From a virus: a DNA stretch of 31,109 nucleotides. Both the position numbers and the translations under genes were made by a program. Numbering within the stretch: position 1 is the stretch's first letter; each line of letters begins with the position of its first letter. This document shows positions 14,901-23,044 of the stretch, piece by piece. The stretch spans positions 1 to 31,109 of IMG/VR virus record IMGVR_UViG_3300043449_000479. One strand, written 5' to 3'. Below the pieces are notes generated by a model, which ran no database searches, was not told the DNA's origin, and saw nothing but the letters and a program-made list of their open reading frames with translations.

Positions 14901-15199
14901 AGTTCGAACCCGCGGGAACGGTACACAAGGGAGAGTTCGTCTTTACGAAGGAGAAGACCGCGAAGTATCGATCCTTATTCGAGGATATCCACCGCGGAAG
15001 GGATCCGAATATCGCCTCCGGTATCGGAGAGACGATCGTCGTCGTTAATAATGCCGGGATCGACGATAAACTTTCCCGGATCGAGAAGGCGATAAGGGAT
15101 CAGAGGGGACTCGAATTATCGATCTCGGAGAAGGGAATCCACGGGATCGTCTCGACGTATAACTTTAAGGAATCCCGAATCCGTAACCGCGCACGATAA
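11972..15199 (+). CDS. Tail tape measure protein
   Basis: The 1075-residue protein is the longest in the window. Its N-terminal domain has the tape-measure pattern (LRRELDAIKNRIDDTGKSV, then SDFETLNIQFKTFLGSAEEA, SIKTPFTPEQVQGAAKSLLA, MGQDLLQLINAGFNPLQTI). Hydrophobic segments follow near residues 280-300 and 370-390. A long Glu/Lys coiled-coil region (about 400-870) leads to another hydrophobic stretch (LGLIELAINSAIAIAKAAAD and LIALAAGFIQA). The typical C-terminal FASGGYTGDGG ... HKGEFVFTKE motif closes it. It sets tail length and likely enters the host envelope during DNA delivery. It is preceded by the frameshifting chaperone and followed 3 bases later by distal tail genes. The Ala content is far above that of other proteins here. 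Confidence 0.92.
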   Translation: MAVKNVLFKIQADTAQLRRELDAIKNRIDDTGKSVSSFGKILAGAGAAFGGIAVGAQLAGFAQSALKAASDFETLNIQFKTFLGSAEEAEKTIAQLEEFSIKTPFTPEQVQGAAKSLLAFGAPAESLEGTLKVLGDVSAGTGKDLKELAIIYGQVRSSGKLMGQDLLQLINAGFNPLQTISEKTGTSVADLKKEMEKGNISFEMVEQAFRDATAEGGLFFNLTEELSTSTAGRISTLEGNFDALKRGIGEGLLPVFEVLVDTGAKILEVLGNLPKTIDENRAAFAGFVVVLGLSIGALTRDAALKAKSSIETALLAGKERILAAATAFRNVQTRLATASTTGLTIAQRINSVATTAGTVAVQGFNAALRANPIGLVISLLGTLAALFVDFGDDVETTVKEVERFADGATAYKDFTEAVKKGTAEEIGSLKKLTDQLKATTKGSKERKELIDKINGTYGTTIKNLDDEKKFVKEVDTAYRSAAEAISLKAKANAAEESLTKLYQEQARLTGIIDENQAKIDAKRAEANKNPAFQDTDVERIIKVQTSFESSNVGVAKGELATVNKAIERIKASIQDEPIKTDPGKPEVEVDPKIVVDKAKLRADLNKELEELKVDQRTQKIEFVDPKNIDEAKNKVRELSEIDRENVDRTIDNRIAEAKANKTLTDDALKLFEDIRKKRKEIIDEAENNKLTLIDKDFEERNRKASLEIAETATEEKLFIQETENEKLAEAQQKAIETLAKAESESAKNAAKLVVEARTQALKDGLEKERKLKEDEIKRIRDEELKNEKLTATEREAIKKKADLDILKLNQEYLDKKTDATDKANETDTEETKKSQDEILDKIAEVAKATIDLINSVIEARIAETEVAISNQEKRIEKAKEIAEKGNAEILQLEEERLDKLNEQKARYVRQQQALGLIELAINSAIAIAKAAADGGAAAPFTIAATLIALAAGFIQAKSQAAQAASFASGGYTGDGGKFEPAGTVHKGEFVFTKEKTAKYRSLFEDIHRGRDPNIASGIGETIVVVNNAGIDDKLSRIEKAIRDQRGLELSISEKGIHGIVSTYNFKESRIRNRAR

Positions 15200-15202
15200 G
15201 AT

Positions 15203-16990
15203 ATGGTCTCCTCCTTAAAAATAGAACTTAACGGGACTCTTATTACCGGGAGACTCGACGGGGCGGATACGTTCTCCGTTACTTTACGTCAGTCGGACGA
15301 GGACGGGCGACTCGCGAAGTCGTTCTCCTCCGAACTTACTTTTTACGACGACGGATACTCGATCTTAAAGACGGAACTTATCGACGATCCGACCGGATAC
15401 TCGAAAGAGGTAAAGGTTAAGGTCTGGGATTCCTGCTGCTCCGAAGCCGTCTTCGAGGGAGTAATAAAGGGAGACGGGATCGATTGGTGCGAGCCGGGCT
15501 GCTTTATTACCGCGAACCTCGTCGAGGACGACGACTCGATAAACTGCGTCCGATCGACCCTTATCTGGGATAATCACTCCGGATTCCTCTCCCGTTCGTT
15601 CGTTCCGATCCGATACTGTATCGAGATCCGACCGGAGTTTATCCAATACGTCTTAATCGGTCTCTTATTCCAGTTAAACCTTATCTTCTTCTCCGTAATC
15701 CTCGCCCTTATCCCGGCGATCTTTATTATCTTCGGAATAATATACCTTATCTGTAACGTAATCCGGGCGATCTGCTCCTTCCGGATTCGATTCCGGATCC
15801 TCCGGTGGACGATCCAGATTGGCCCGTTCTGCTCCGCCCCGAACTGTAATACCGGATTCACGAATCCGATTACCGTAATAAATAACCTCCTCGACGTCTT
15901 CCGGGATCTTAATACCGCGATAATCCCCTGCGGTCGATTCCACCCCTCTCCCTTTATACGGGATTACGTCGAGAACGTCTGCGCGAAGTGCGGACTTACG
16001 TTTCAGTCCTCGATCTTAAAGAACCCCTCCTCTCCGTACTTTAACGCGGTCGCGACGTGGGCGCAGATAAAGAAGGGAAGGAAGAAGGACTCGAATAATT
16101 TTACCCTTATCTCCGATAATCTTCCGGTCGAGACTCTCGAGACCCTCCTTAATAACTACCTTAAACCGACTTTTAACGCGGATTACCGGATCGTTAATAA
16201 CGTCCTCGTCTTCGAACGGAAGGACTTCTTCCTTTCGACCTCGACCTGGGTCGATACCGAAACTCTCCTCTCGAACGGAGACCTTATCGATTCCGAGATC
16301 TGTTATACGTGGACCGATAAGGAACGATACGCGTTCGGGAGATTCGAGTATTCCCTCGACGCGCAGGACTATATAGGGAACGAGGCGAAGAACCGATATA
16401 ACGATATCGTCGATTGGAACGTACCTTATTCCCCGTCGCAGACGGGATTCCTTCAGAGGACTCTCCCGGTCGGACTCTCGAGGCACCGGGAGGACGGGAT
16501 CGATACGGACGTATTTACGTTCCACGAGAACGCTCTCGGAGGAGTAATAAACGCGGTCTTCTTCGGGGCATTCTCGAATTACGATAAAGCACTCCTTATT
16601 AACCAACACTGCTTCTTTAACCCGAAGTTTCTTATTTACGATCCGAACTCCGGGAACGACGGAGAAGTTAAGAGGGATTATTCGAACGCGTTCTGCGGAG
16701 GCGATCCCGGTGCCGCCCCGGACGAACGGTATAACTACCCTTTTTGGTTCCTCGAAGGGAAGACGAATAATCTTTATTCGAACTTCCACTTTATCGATAA
16801 TCCTCGTCTCCCGGGGACGACGAACTTCGACTTTAAGTTCTCCTTCCGATTTACCTGCGACGATTACCGATCCTTCGACTTCGCGAAGACCGTCCGACTT
16901 ATTAAGGGAGGGACGATCGTAAACGGAACCGTAAAGGAGATCGAAGTCGATTTCGTTAAACGAGTAATCTCCGTCTCCGGTATCGTATAA
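15203..16990 (+). CDS. Distal tail protein with hydrophobic segment (595 aa)
   Basis: The N-terminal 145 residues are beta-rich (LKIELNGTLITGRLDGADTF) with Cys pairs (DSCCSEAVF, WCEPGCF). A strongly hydrophobic span lies at about 148-193 (YVLIGLLFQLNLIFFSVILA, then IPAIFIIFGIIYLI), followed by a Cys-containing basic stretch. The C-terminal half is soluble with many aromatic residues. Position right after the tape measure fits a distal tail or baseplate-hub protein. The hydrophobic span could insert into the host membrane or be shielded in the particle. It matches a general pattern in Bacteroidota phages as I recall, with no assigned function. Confidence 0.5.
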   Translation: MVSSLKIELNGTLITGRLDGADTFSVTLRQSDEDGRLAKSFSSELTFYDDGYSILKTELIDDPTGYSKEVKVKVWDSCCSEAVFEGVIKGDGIDWCEPGCFITANLVEDDDSINCVRSTLIWDNHSGFLSRSFVPIRYCIEIRPEFIQYVLIGLLFQLNLIFFSVILALIPAIFIIFGIIYLICNVIRAICSFRIRFRILRWTIQIGPFCSAPNCNTGFTNPITVINNLLDVFRDLNTAIIPCGRFHPSPFIRDYVENVCAKCGLTFQSSILKNPSSPYFNAVATWAQIKKGRKKDSNNFTLISDNLPVETLETLLNNYLKPTFNADYRIVNNVLVFERKDFFLSTSTWVDTETLLSNGDLIDSEICYTWTDKERYAFGRFEYSLDAQDYIGNEAKNRYNDIVDWNVPYSPSQTGFLQRTLPVGLSRHREDGIDTDVFTFHENALGGVINAVFFGAFSNYDKALLINQHCFFNPKFLIYDPNSGNDGEVKRDYSNAFCGGDPGAAPDERYNYPFWFLEGKTNNLYSNFHFIDNPRLPGTTNFDFKFSFRFTCDDYRSFDFAKTVRLIKGGTIVNGTVKEIEVDFVKRVISVSGIV

Positions 16991-17011
16991 AAAACCTTAA
17001 TTTTAACCTCG

Positions 17012-19966
17012 ATGATCCTCGACTGCCTCCTTCCCGACGGAACCTCTCCCTCCGATATAAATTACCTCTTCCCGGGAGACTGCTGCCAGACGATTAAGTG
17101 CGTCCTCTCGCTTACCCCGGGAGAGACGTTCCGGGAAGTTCACCGGATCGAGTGGACCGATCCGAACGGATCCTTTATCGTTTCCGTAAACGGTCTCCCG
17201 TATTCGAATCCCCTTCCGACCCACTTTACGATTACGGACGATCCGGATACGAATATCGAGATCGAGTTAAAGATCTGCGGTAATTACTTCTCGAATCCCG
17301 CCCCTTTCGGAGGGAGGCTTACGATTACTTGCCAAAACCCGAATTACGTCGAGACGACGGACTTTAACTTCGATTATTACGACGCGACGACCGCGACCTG
17401 TTACCCTACTCCCCAAGCCTTTACCGGGGGGATCTTCGCCTGGCTTTGCCGGGACGGCGACTGCTCCGAAGTAAACGCGGATCCGATAATAATTCAGAAC
17501 TGCGCTTCGACTTATCTCGAGGTCGATATCTTCGATCCGGGAATCGCGGGACTTACTTTTTATCTTAACGGAGATCTCTCGACCCCTTATACGATCGATC
17601 CGATACTCGGATCCGCGACGATCCAAGTCCCTCCGAACTCGACTTCCGAGATATCCTTTACCTTCTGTCCGACTCCCTCCCCGGGATCCTTTACGTTTCA
17701 GATTCAGATCTGCCGTCTCGACTACGCGATCCCGGTAAATTACTCGACCGTAACCTGCGAATCCTGCGAAATATCCTGTTACGACGTCCTCCTTAAGACC
17801 GAAGCGAACTATATTTTCGACTCCGGAGGATTCTGCGACTTTAATACCTCCTCGATTTATACGAAGGCTGCGATCGGAGAGAAGAAGATCCTCCGATTCG
17901 AACTCGTTTACGACCTCGGATTTACCGGGAACGATATCGACGTTTATTTTAATCCGTGGCTTTACGACGTCGTTTGTAACGTCGCGTCGAAGTACGGATC
18001 CGGTCTTATCGACGACCCTCCTCCGGCGGGATGGCACTTTAAGTTTCAGCCCGTTTACGTCGGTGCCGGGGCGATACCGATGACCCTTTACGGGGCGGGA
18101 ATAAACGCGAATACCCAGCGGAATTATTCCGCGACGATCGAGTTCTTTACCCCTGCCGCCGGGGATCCGAAGTTATTCGCGATCGAACTTACCTTCTTCC
18201 TTATCGAGGATCTCGATAATTGGGTCGATACGGGAGTAATCGCGAACCAGTGGAAACTCTTAAACTCGCACGTCCTCGCTCCGAATCCGATCGAGAACCT
18301 CGTCCAGTCCGTTTATACGGTCGATAAGAGGATCTGCGGACTCGTTTATATCGTCGATCCGGTCCACCCGGTCGAAGTCCCCGGAAGCGGGAATCCGAAC
18401 GTAACTCCTCCGGTTCCTCCGGATCTCGTCCCTTACGAATGCGGTCTCGTTAAGTCGATTCCGATTACCGCCCGTTACTATAACCGCGGTCTTTACGATG
18501 GCCCTTCGGAATATACGAACCCGGTCTTTACCTTAAAGAGGAACTCCGTTACCGTCCCGGACTTCTCGACCTTATTAAAGACGGAGGTCTCCTTTAAGAT
18601 TAACGATATGCCGGGAGGATCCGGAATAACGAACGTCGTCCTCTGGCTTATCGACGGATCGAAGGCGAATAATTTCGACACGATCCTCGGGAATTACGAC
18701 GCGTCCCGGACGGAAGTTTATTCGATCCCCGGAGTATCGGTACTCGATAATCATTTTCAGAGTCCGTCGGTCTCTCCGACTCCGATCGGAGGGGGAGTTT
18801 ACGAATCGAAACTTTACGTCGATACGAACCTCGATCCGAACGGAGTTTATTACCTTATCGCGGTAGTTTACGGATTTACGGATCAGATGGTAAACTCCTT
18901 TATCTCCGATCCGATTTACGTAACGGAGATCCCCGGTATCGAAATCTGCTGCCCTCTCGATATTAACTCCGATTGGGCGGACTTTATCCGATACGACGGT
19001 GCTTATTCCGAGAACTGCTTCTCTCCGACTATGAAGGAACGGATCCGGAATACTCTCGAGATTACCGCGGGGACGTTCCAGACCTGCCTCGACGATTACG
19101 GATTTACGGGAAGTTTCCTCGACGTCCTTACTTCGATCCGATTAAACGTATATCGCCGGGAGGATTCCTTCCCCGCGCCGGGATCGAGGACGTTTTTTTA
19201 CTTCGACTCCTTTAATTCGATCCGGACTCCCGGATTCCCCGGGAATTGGAATAATACCTCTCCCGGATTTACCGTATCCGACGACGGTATCGGAACGATC
19301 TCGACCGTTTACGAAGGACGAGTCCGATACGAAGATACTCTTCCGGTCTCCGGAGGATCCGTTTATACCGCGTTAAACGCGACTCCCTTCGATCGTATTC
19401 CCGCCGGGGGACTCGGATCCGTTTACGCTTCGACTCTCGGAATTACTTACGATTGGGCGGATAAGGATATCTGGTTCGAGTACGTATTTACGTTCGACCT
19501 TTCCGCCTTCTTCGGGCAACCCTGCGTCGTTAATCAGGTTCACTTAAACCGGATCCACCCGATCGATTTCGAGACGACCCCGAATCCCTTTAACTCCCTT
19601 CTTAAACCTCTCGTTATTCGAGGATTCGACGGAACGAATCTCGTCGATATCGATGGCCCGTTCTGCGACGGGACTTACGAATATCTCGAAGTCGAAGTCG
19701 CCTCGAACGGGAATATAAATATGCGAGGATACCTTATCGCCTTCCTCGATCCGTTCCCTTACGGAGTAAACGGTCTCCTCGAAGACGACGGAGGAGTCGT
19801 ATCTCCTTCGGGATTCGTATCTCTCGACGCGTCTCCGATTTACGACGTCCCGAATTACTTTAATACGATCGACACGTTTAAGATCGATCTCTCCCTTCTT
19901 CCCCCGGGAAAGTATCAGATCTGCGGACTCTTCCTCGACGACCCTAACTTCGTCCCGAACCCTTAA
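17012..19966 (+). CDS. Large beta-rich tail protein, probable receptor-binding/fibre (984 aa)
   Basis: The protein is almost entirely short beta strands with Pro/Gly/Asn turns and repeated Ig-like strands such as SFTFQIQICRLDYAIPVNYS and GVYYLIAVVYGFTDQMVNSF. Cysteines are frequent (PGDCCQTIKC, CESCEISC, EICCPLDI). There are no coiled coils, collagen repeats, glycosidase motifs or chaperone domain. Size and position after the tape measure and hub-like genes suggest a tail-tip or receptor-binding protein. The stop lies in an AACCCTTAA element, so it ends VPNP. Receptor binding is inference. Confidence 0.5.
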   Translation: MILDCLLPDGTSPSDINYLFPGDCCQTIKCVLSLTPGETFREVHRIEWTDPNGSFIVSVNGLPYSNPLPTHFTITDDPDTNIEIELKICGNYFSNPAPFGGRLTITCQNPNYVETTDFNFDYYDATTATCYPTPQAFTGGIFAWLCRDGDCSEVNADPIIIQNCASTYLEVDIFDPGIAGLTFYLNGDLSTPYTIDPILGSATIQVPPNSTSEISFTFCPTPSPGSFTFQIQICRLDYAIPVNYSTVTCESCEISCYDVLLKTEANYIFDSGGFCDFNTSSIYTKAAIGEKKILRFELVYDLGFTGNDIDVYFNPWLYDVVCNVASKYGSGLIDDPPPAGWHFKFQPVYVGAGAIPMTLYGAGINANTQRNYSATIEFFTPAAGDPKLFAIELTFFLIEDLDNWVDTGVIANQWKLLNSHVLAPNPIENLVQSVYTVDKRICGLVYIVDPVHPVEVPGSGNPNVTPPVPPDLVPYECGLVKSIPITARYYNRGLYDGPSEYTNPVFTLKRNSVTVPDFSTLLKTEVSFKINDMPGGSGITNVVLWLIDGSKANNFDTILGNYDASRTEVYSIPGVSVLDNHFQSPSVSPTPIGGGVYESKLYVDTNLDPNGVYYLIAVVYGFTDQMVNSFISDPIYVTEIPGIEICCPLDINSDWADFIRYDGAYSENCFSPTMKERIRNTLEITAGTFQTCLDDYGFTGSFLDVLTSIRLNVYRREDSFPAPGSRTFFYFDSFNSIRTPGFPGNWNNTSPGFTVSDDGIGTISTVYEGRVRYEDTLPVSGGSVYTALNATPFDRIPAGGLGSVYASTLGITYDWADKDIWFEYVFTFDLSAFFGQPCVVNQVHLNRIHPIDFETTPNPFNSLLKPLVIRGFDGTNLVDIDGPFCDGTYEYLEVEVASNGNINMRGYLIAFLDPFPYGVNGLLEDDGGVVSPSGFVSLDASPIYDVPNYFNTIDTFKIDLSLLPPGKYQICGLFLDDPNFVPNP

Positions 19967-19976
19967 AAAGAACCCG

Positions 19977-21053
19977 ATGCCGTACTTCTCGAACTACGCT
20001 AATGGCCCGCAAATCTGGTGCGATATAACCTCCGGAGAGTGCGATCTCGGGGATTCCCTCTCCCGGATCGTCTGCGCCGAAATAAATATCCTCTCCTGCG
20101 CTTCGAACGACCCCTCGAACCCCTGTTCGACCGCCGTCGTTAATAACGGTCTCCTCCTCTGCGACTGCGGGGATTCCGTAAACTGCGACCTCTGCGGATC
20201 CGATCTCCCGTACTTTAACCCGGTACTCGGAGACGACGATCTTTACTTTCAGTTTCAGCAGATCGATAATATAAACGGGCAGGATCCGGCGGGACTCTTC
20301 CTTCCGTTCGGGGATTCCTTCGGATTCGTAAACGGATTCGTAAAGGATTGCTGCTCCGGCGATTACGTCCTCGACGGACTCGGGAGTCCGAAGTCGATCG
20401 TCGCGTATTCCGGAGGAGATAATTTCGTCGGAGTATTCCCGGAGAGGGATTATCAGGGGAACGTGACGTGGTTAAACCTTCAGTCGATACGGATCGACGT
20501 CGGTCTCCTTCTTATCGATTTACTCGCGCAGTTCCCCTCCGGGGGAGGGTGCTTTACCCTCGAGTTCGTCTTTAATTACGGGGATATCGGAACCAGGTAC
20601 TCGCTCTGCACGGAACCGTTTACTCTCGTCGATTGCCCCGAGAAGAAACCGACTCTCCTCCTCCGGGGCGATTATCCCGCCCGGGACTGCTTTAATTATT
20701 ATTACGGAACCGAAGCGATCGGGGCGGGGAGTTTCTCTTACGTCGGACAGTATCGACTTCCGGCGGTACTCGAGCAGACGAACTTCGAAATAACGAAGGA
20801 GGTCGTCGGTCCACGTTCTCGCCCGGTATCCTCGGAGATCGTCGAGAACTTCGATCTTCGATCTTATCGCGTACCGAATCGAGTCGCCCGGATCGTCGCG
20901 AATATCTTATCCGCCTCGTCCGTTTACGTAAACGGATTCGAGTATATTTCGGAAGGAGAAGTTTCGAAAAATAACGAACTCGGGAAGACCTGGTTTATCG
21001 AGACGAAACTCTCCCGGATCCGCTGCCAGAAAATCTTATCTTGTCCTTCTTAA
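19977..21053 (+). CDS. Cys-rich tail structural protein (358 aa)
   Basis: I count 17 Cys in 358 residues, clustered in the first 90 (LLCDCGDSVNCDLCG) and at KDCCSG, GGGCF and a C-terminal RCQKILSCP. The middle is beta-rich with FVFNYGDIGTRYSLCTEPF. High Cys in DNA that avoids TG must be actively kept, so disulfides or metal sites in an extracellular particle are likely. It lies between the 984-residue tail protein and the portal. It is probably a tail-tip or minor tail component; no catalytic domain is seen. Confidence 0.5.
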   Translation: MPYFSNYANGPQIWCDITSGECDLGDSLSRIVCAEINILSCASNDPSNPCSTAVVNNGLLLCDCGDSVNCDLCGSDLPYFNPVLGDDDLYFQFQQIDNINGQDPAGLFLPFGDSFGFVNGFVKDCCSGDYVLDGLGSPKSIVAYSGGDNFVGVFPERDYQGNVTWLNLQSIRIDVGLLLIDLLAQFPSGGGCFTLEFVFNYGDIGTRYSLCTEPFTLVDCPEKKPTLLLRGDYPARDCFNYYYGTEAIGAGSFSYVGQYRLPAVLEQTNFEITKEVVGPRSRPVSSEIVENFDLRSYRVPNRVARIVANILSASSVYVNGFEYISEGEVSKNNELGKTWFIETKLSRIRCQKILSCPS

Positions 21054-21066
21054 ACTACCGAAAAAA

Positions 21067-23034
21067 ATGATCGATATCGAACTCCTTAATCGAGAACTCG
21101 GATCCCTTAAACCCCCGAAAAATAAAGAGAACTGGACGAAGATCCGGGATAATATGTTCGTCCATACTCGAGGGAAAAACCCCGGGAGGATCTTAACCGA
21201 TCGACGTCCGAACGAGGATCCGGAACTCCATAAATATCGACTCTCGATAATCGAACCGATTACGAAAGGATCGATAAACCGGGCGATCGATAAACTTTAC
21301 CGGATCTTTATATCCGCGAACTTCTCGATAAAGGTATCGGAGGAACTCTCCCTTTATCTCGACGAGAAGAAGTTCGACGGGCAGTACTTTTACTCTTACG
21401 TTCAGAAGTACGTAGTCCGGAGAATGATCGAGGATCCGAACGGATACCTCGCCTGGATTCCTACCGGAGAAGGTCTCGTCGATCCTTCCGTTAAGGTCGA
21501 AGTCTCGCCTTTAATTATCGACTCCGGTAAGATCGTTTATATCGACGAAGACGCGATCTCCTGGGAATCGACCGACGACGACGATCGAACCGAAATCCTC
21601 CGCGGAGGGAAACGAGTTAAGGAGGGGAAGGTTATTTATACCTTAACGGACGAAGCCTTCTTCCGGCACGAGCAGTACGGGAACGATAAGGATAAGAAGT
21701 TCCTTCTCGTCGAGATTTATCGACACGCGATCGGATTCCTTCCGGCGATCGTTCTCGGAGGAGACTCGACCGACGAAGATTACTTCGAGAGTTACTTCTC
21801 TCCGTTCGTCCCGTTCGGAAACGAGGCGATCCGGCAGTATTCGGATTGGCAGGGAGTAATGACGACCTCCGCCTTCCCCTACCGGGAAGAGGTCGCGGAA
21901 ACCTGCTCCGCCCCGGGCTGCCGCGAAGGATACTGTTACGACTCGAAAGTCGAGGAACACGTCGCCTGCCGCGTCTGTAAAGGAACCGGGAAAGTAATCT
22001 CTCGATCTCCCTTCGGAGTCTTCCTTCGCCCTCGCGGAGGGAACGTCCTCGACGGGGAATCGACCTCCGAACCGATGGTCCGATTCGTATCCCCTCCGGT
22101 CGATATTATCGAGTATTCCGGGAAGGCGTGGGAGACCCTACTTAAGAAGGCGGAGGAGTCTCTTCACTTAACGACGATCGACGAGGCGCAGTCCGGAACG
22201 GCGAAAATGATCGACCGGGAGGACTCCTTTATGGTCTTAACGAAGATCTCGAATAATATCTTCGACGAGATAATTTACCGATCCCTCCTTATTATCGAGA
22301 AGTATCGAAACGTCTCGGATCCGACCGATCCCGTAATTATTAAACCGATCTCCTTCTCGATTAAGACGGAGGAGGATCTTATCGCGGAGATTAACTCCTT
22401 AAGCGATAAGAACGCTCCGGTCGCCTTCCTCGTCGAGACGACGAAGGATCTCGCGAAGAAGAGATTCTCGGGGAATAAAGCGATCTCGAGGATCGTCGAA
22501 ATCCTCGTTTCTTACGATCCGATTTACCACGTAACGGCGAAGGATAAACAGATCCTTCTCGCTTCGGGAATAATTAAGAAGGACGATATCCTTAAGTCCC
22601 TTTACGCGTATAAGACCTTAACCGGGATCGTCTCTCTTAACGGAACCGAATATCTCGAGAAACCTCTTACGGAGATCTTCGCGGATCTCGACGCGGAACT
22701 TAAGAAGATCGTCGATTCGTATTCCGCCGGGACGATTATCGATATTCCGGACTCCGTTCCCGGAGAAGTATCCGGAGGAACGGAAGTAACCCCGGAGATC
22801 GACGAGAAGAGACTCGAGGCGCAGGCGAACTTAAAGGGAACGGTCGGAGGAGTTCAGGGGATACTCGAGATTCAGTCTTCGGTATCGAAGGGAATTACCG
22901 AAAGAAGTTCCGCGGTCGCCCTTCTTAAGGAGATTTACGGATTCGACGACGCGCAATCGAACGCGATCCTCGGGAATCCGAAGTCGATCGGAGAAATCGC
23001 GACGAACGAAGTAAACGTATCCGCGTCCGTATAA
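21067..23034 (+). CDS. Portal protein with internal zinc-finger-like motif
   Basis: The 655-residue protein begins with a portal-like pattern (IRDNMFVHTRGKNPGRI, IEPITKGSINRAIDKLYRIF). It carries a CXXC-type cluster, CSAPGCREGYC followed by CRVCKGTGKV, reminiscent of DnaJ-type zinc ribbons; I recall such inserts in portals of Bacteroidota phages. Its C-terminus (GTVGGVQGILEIQSSVSKGI, SAVALLKEIYGFDDAQSNAI) is the characteristic end of this portal type. It should form the dodecameric ring through which terminase packages DNA. It is separated from terL by the whole tail block. Confidence 0.75.
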   Translation: MIDIELLNRELGSLKPPKNKENWTKIRDNMFVHTRGKNPGRILTDRRPNEDPELHKYRLSIIEPITKGSINRAIDKLYRIFISANFSIKVSEELSLYLDEKKFDGQYFYSYVQKYVVRRMIEDPNGYLAWIPTGEGLVDPSVKVEVSPLIIDSGKIVYIDEDAISWESTDDDDRTEILRGGKRVKEGKVIYTLTDEAFFRHEQYGNDKDKKFLLVEIYRHAIGFLPAIVLGGDSTDEDYFESYFSPFVPFGNEAIRQYSDWQGVMTTSAFPYREEVAETCSAPGCREGYCYDSKVEEHVACRVCKGTGKVISRSPFGVFLRPRGGNVLDGESTSEPMVRFVSPPVDIIEYSGKAWETLLKKAEESLHLTTIDEAQSGTAKMIDREDSFMVLTKISNNIFDEIIYRSLLIIEKYRNVSDPTDPVIIKPISFSIKTEEDLIAEINSLSDKNAPVAFLVETTKDLAKKRFSGNKAISRIVEILVSYDPIYHVTAKDKQILLASGIIKKDDILKSLYAYKTLTGIVSLNGTEYLEKPLTEIFADLDAELKKIVDSYSAGTIIDIPDSVPGEVSGGTEVTPEIDEKRLEAQANLKGTVGGVQGILEIQSSVSKGITERSSAVALLKEIYGFDDAQSNAILGNPKSIGEIATNEVNVSASV

Positions 23035-23044
23035 CCTCTCCCTT

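Noticed and set aside
16016-16789. Long open frames on the - strand (also 10321-10941, 17267-18037 and 26342-26893)
   Set aside because: They lie fully inside confident + strand genes, have no leader and encode Arg/Asp-rich filler. CA depletion removes antisense TGA stops (TCA on the + strand), so long antisense frames are expected by chance.
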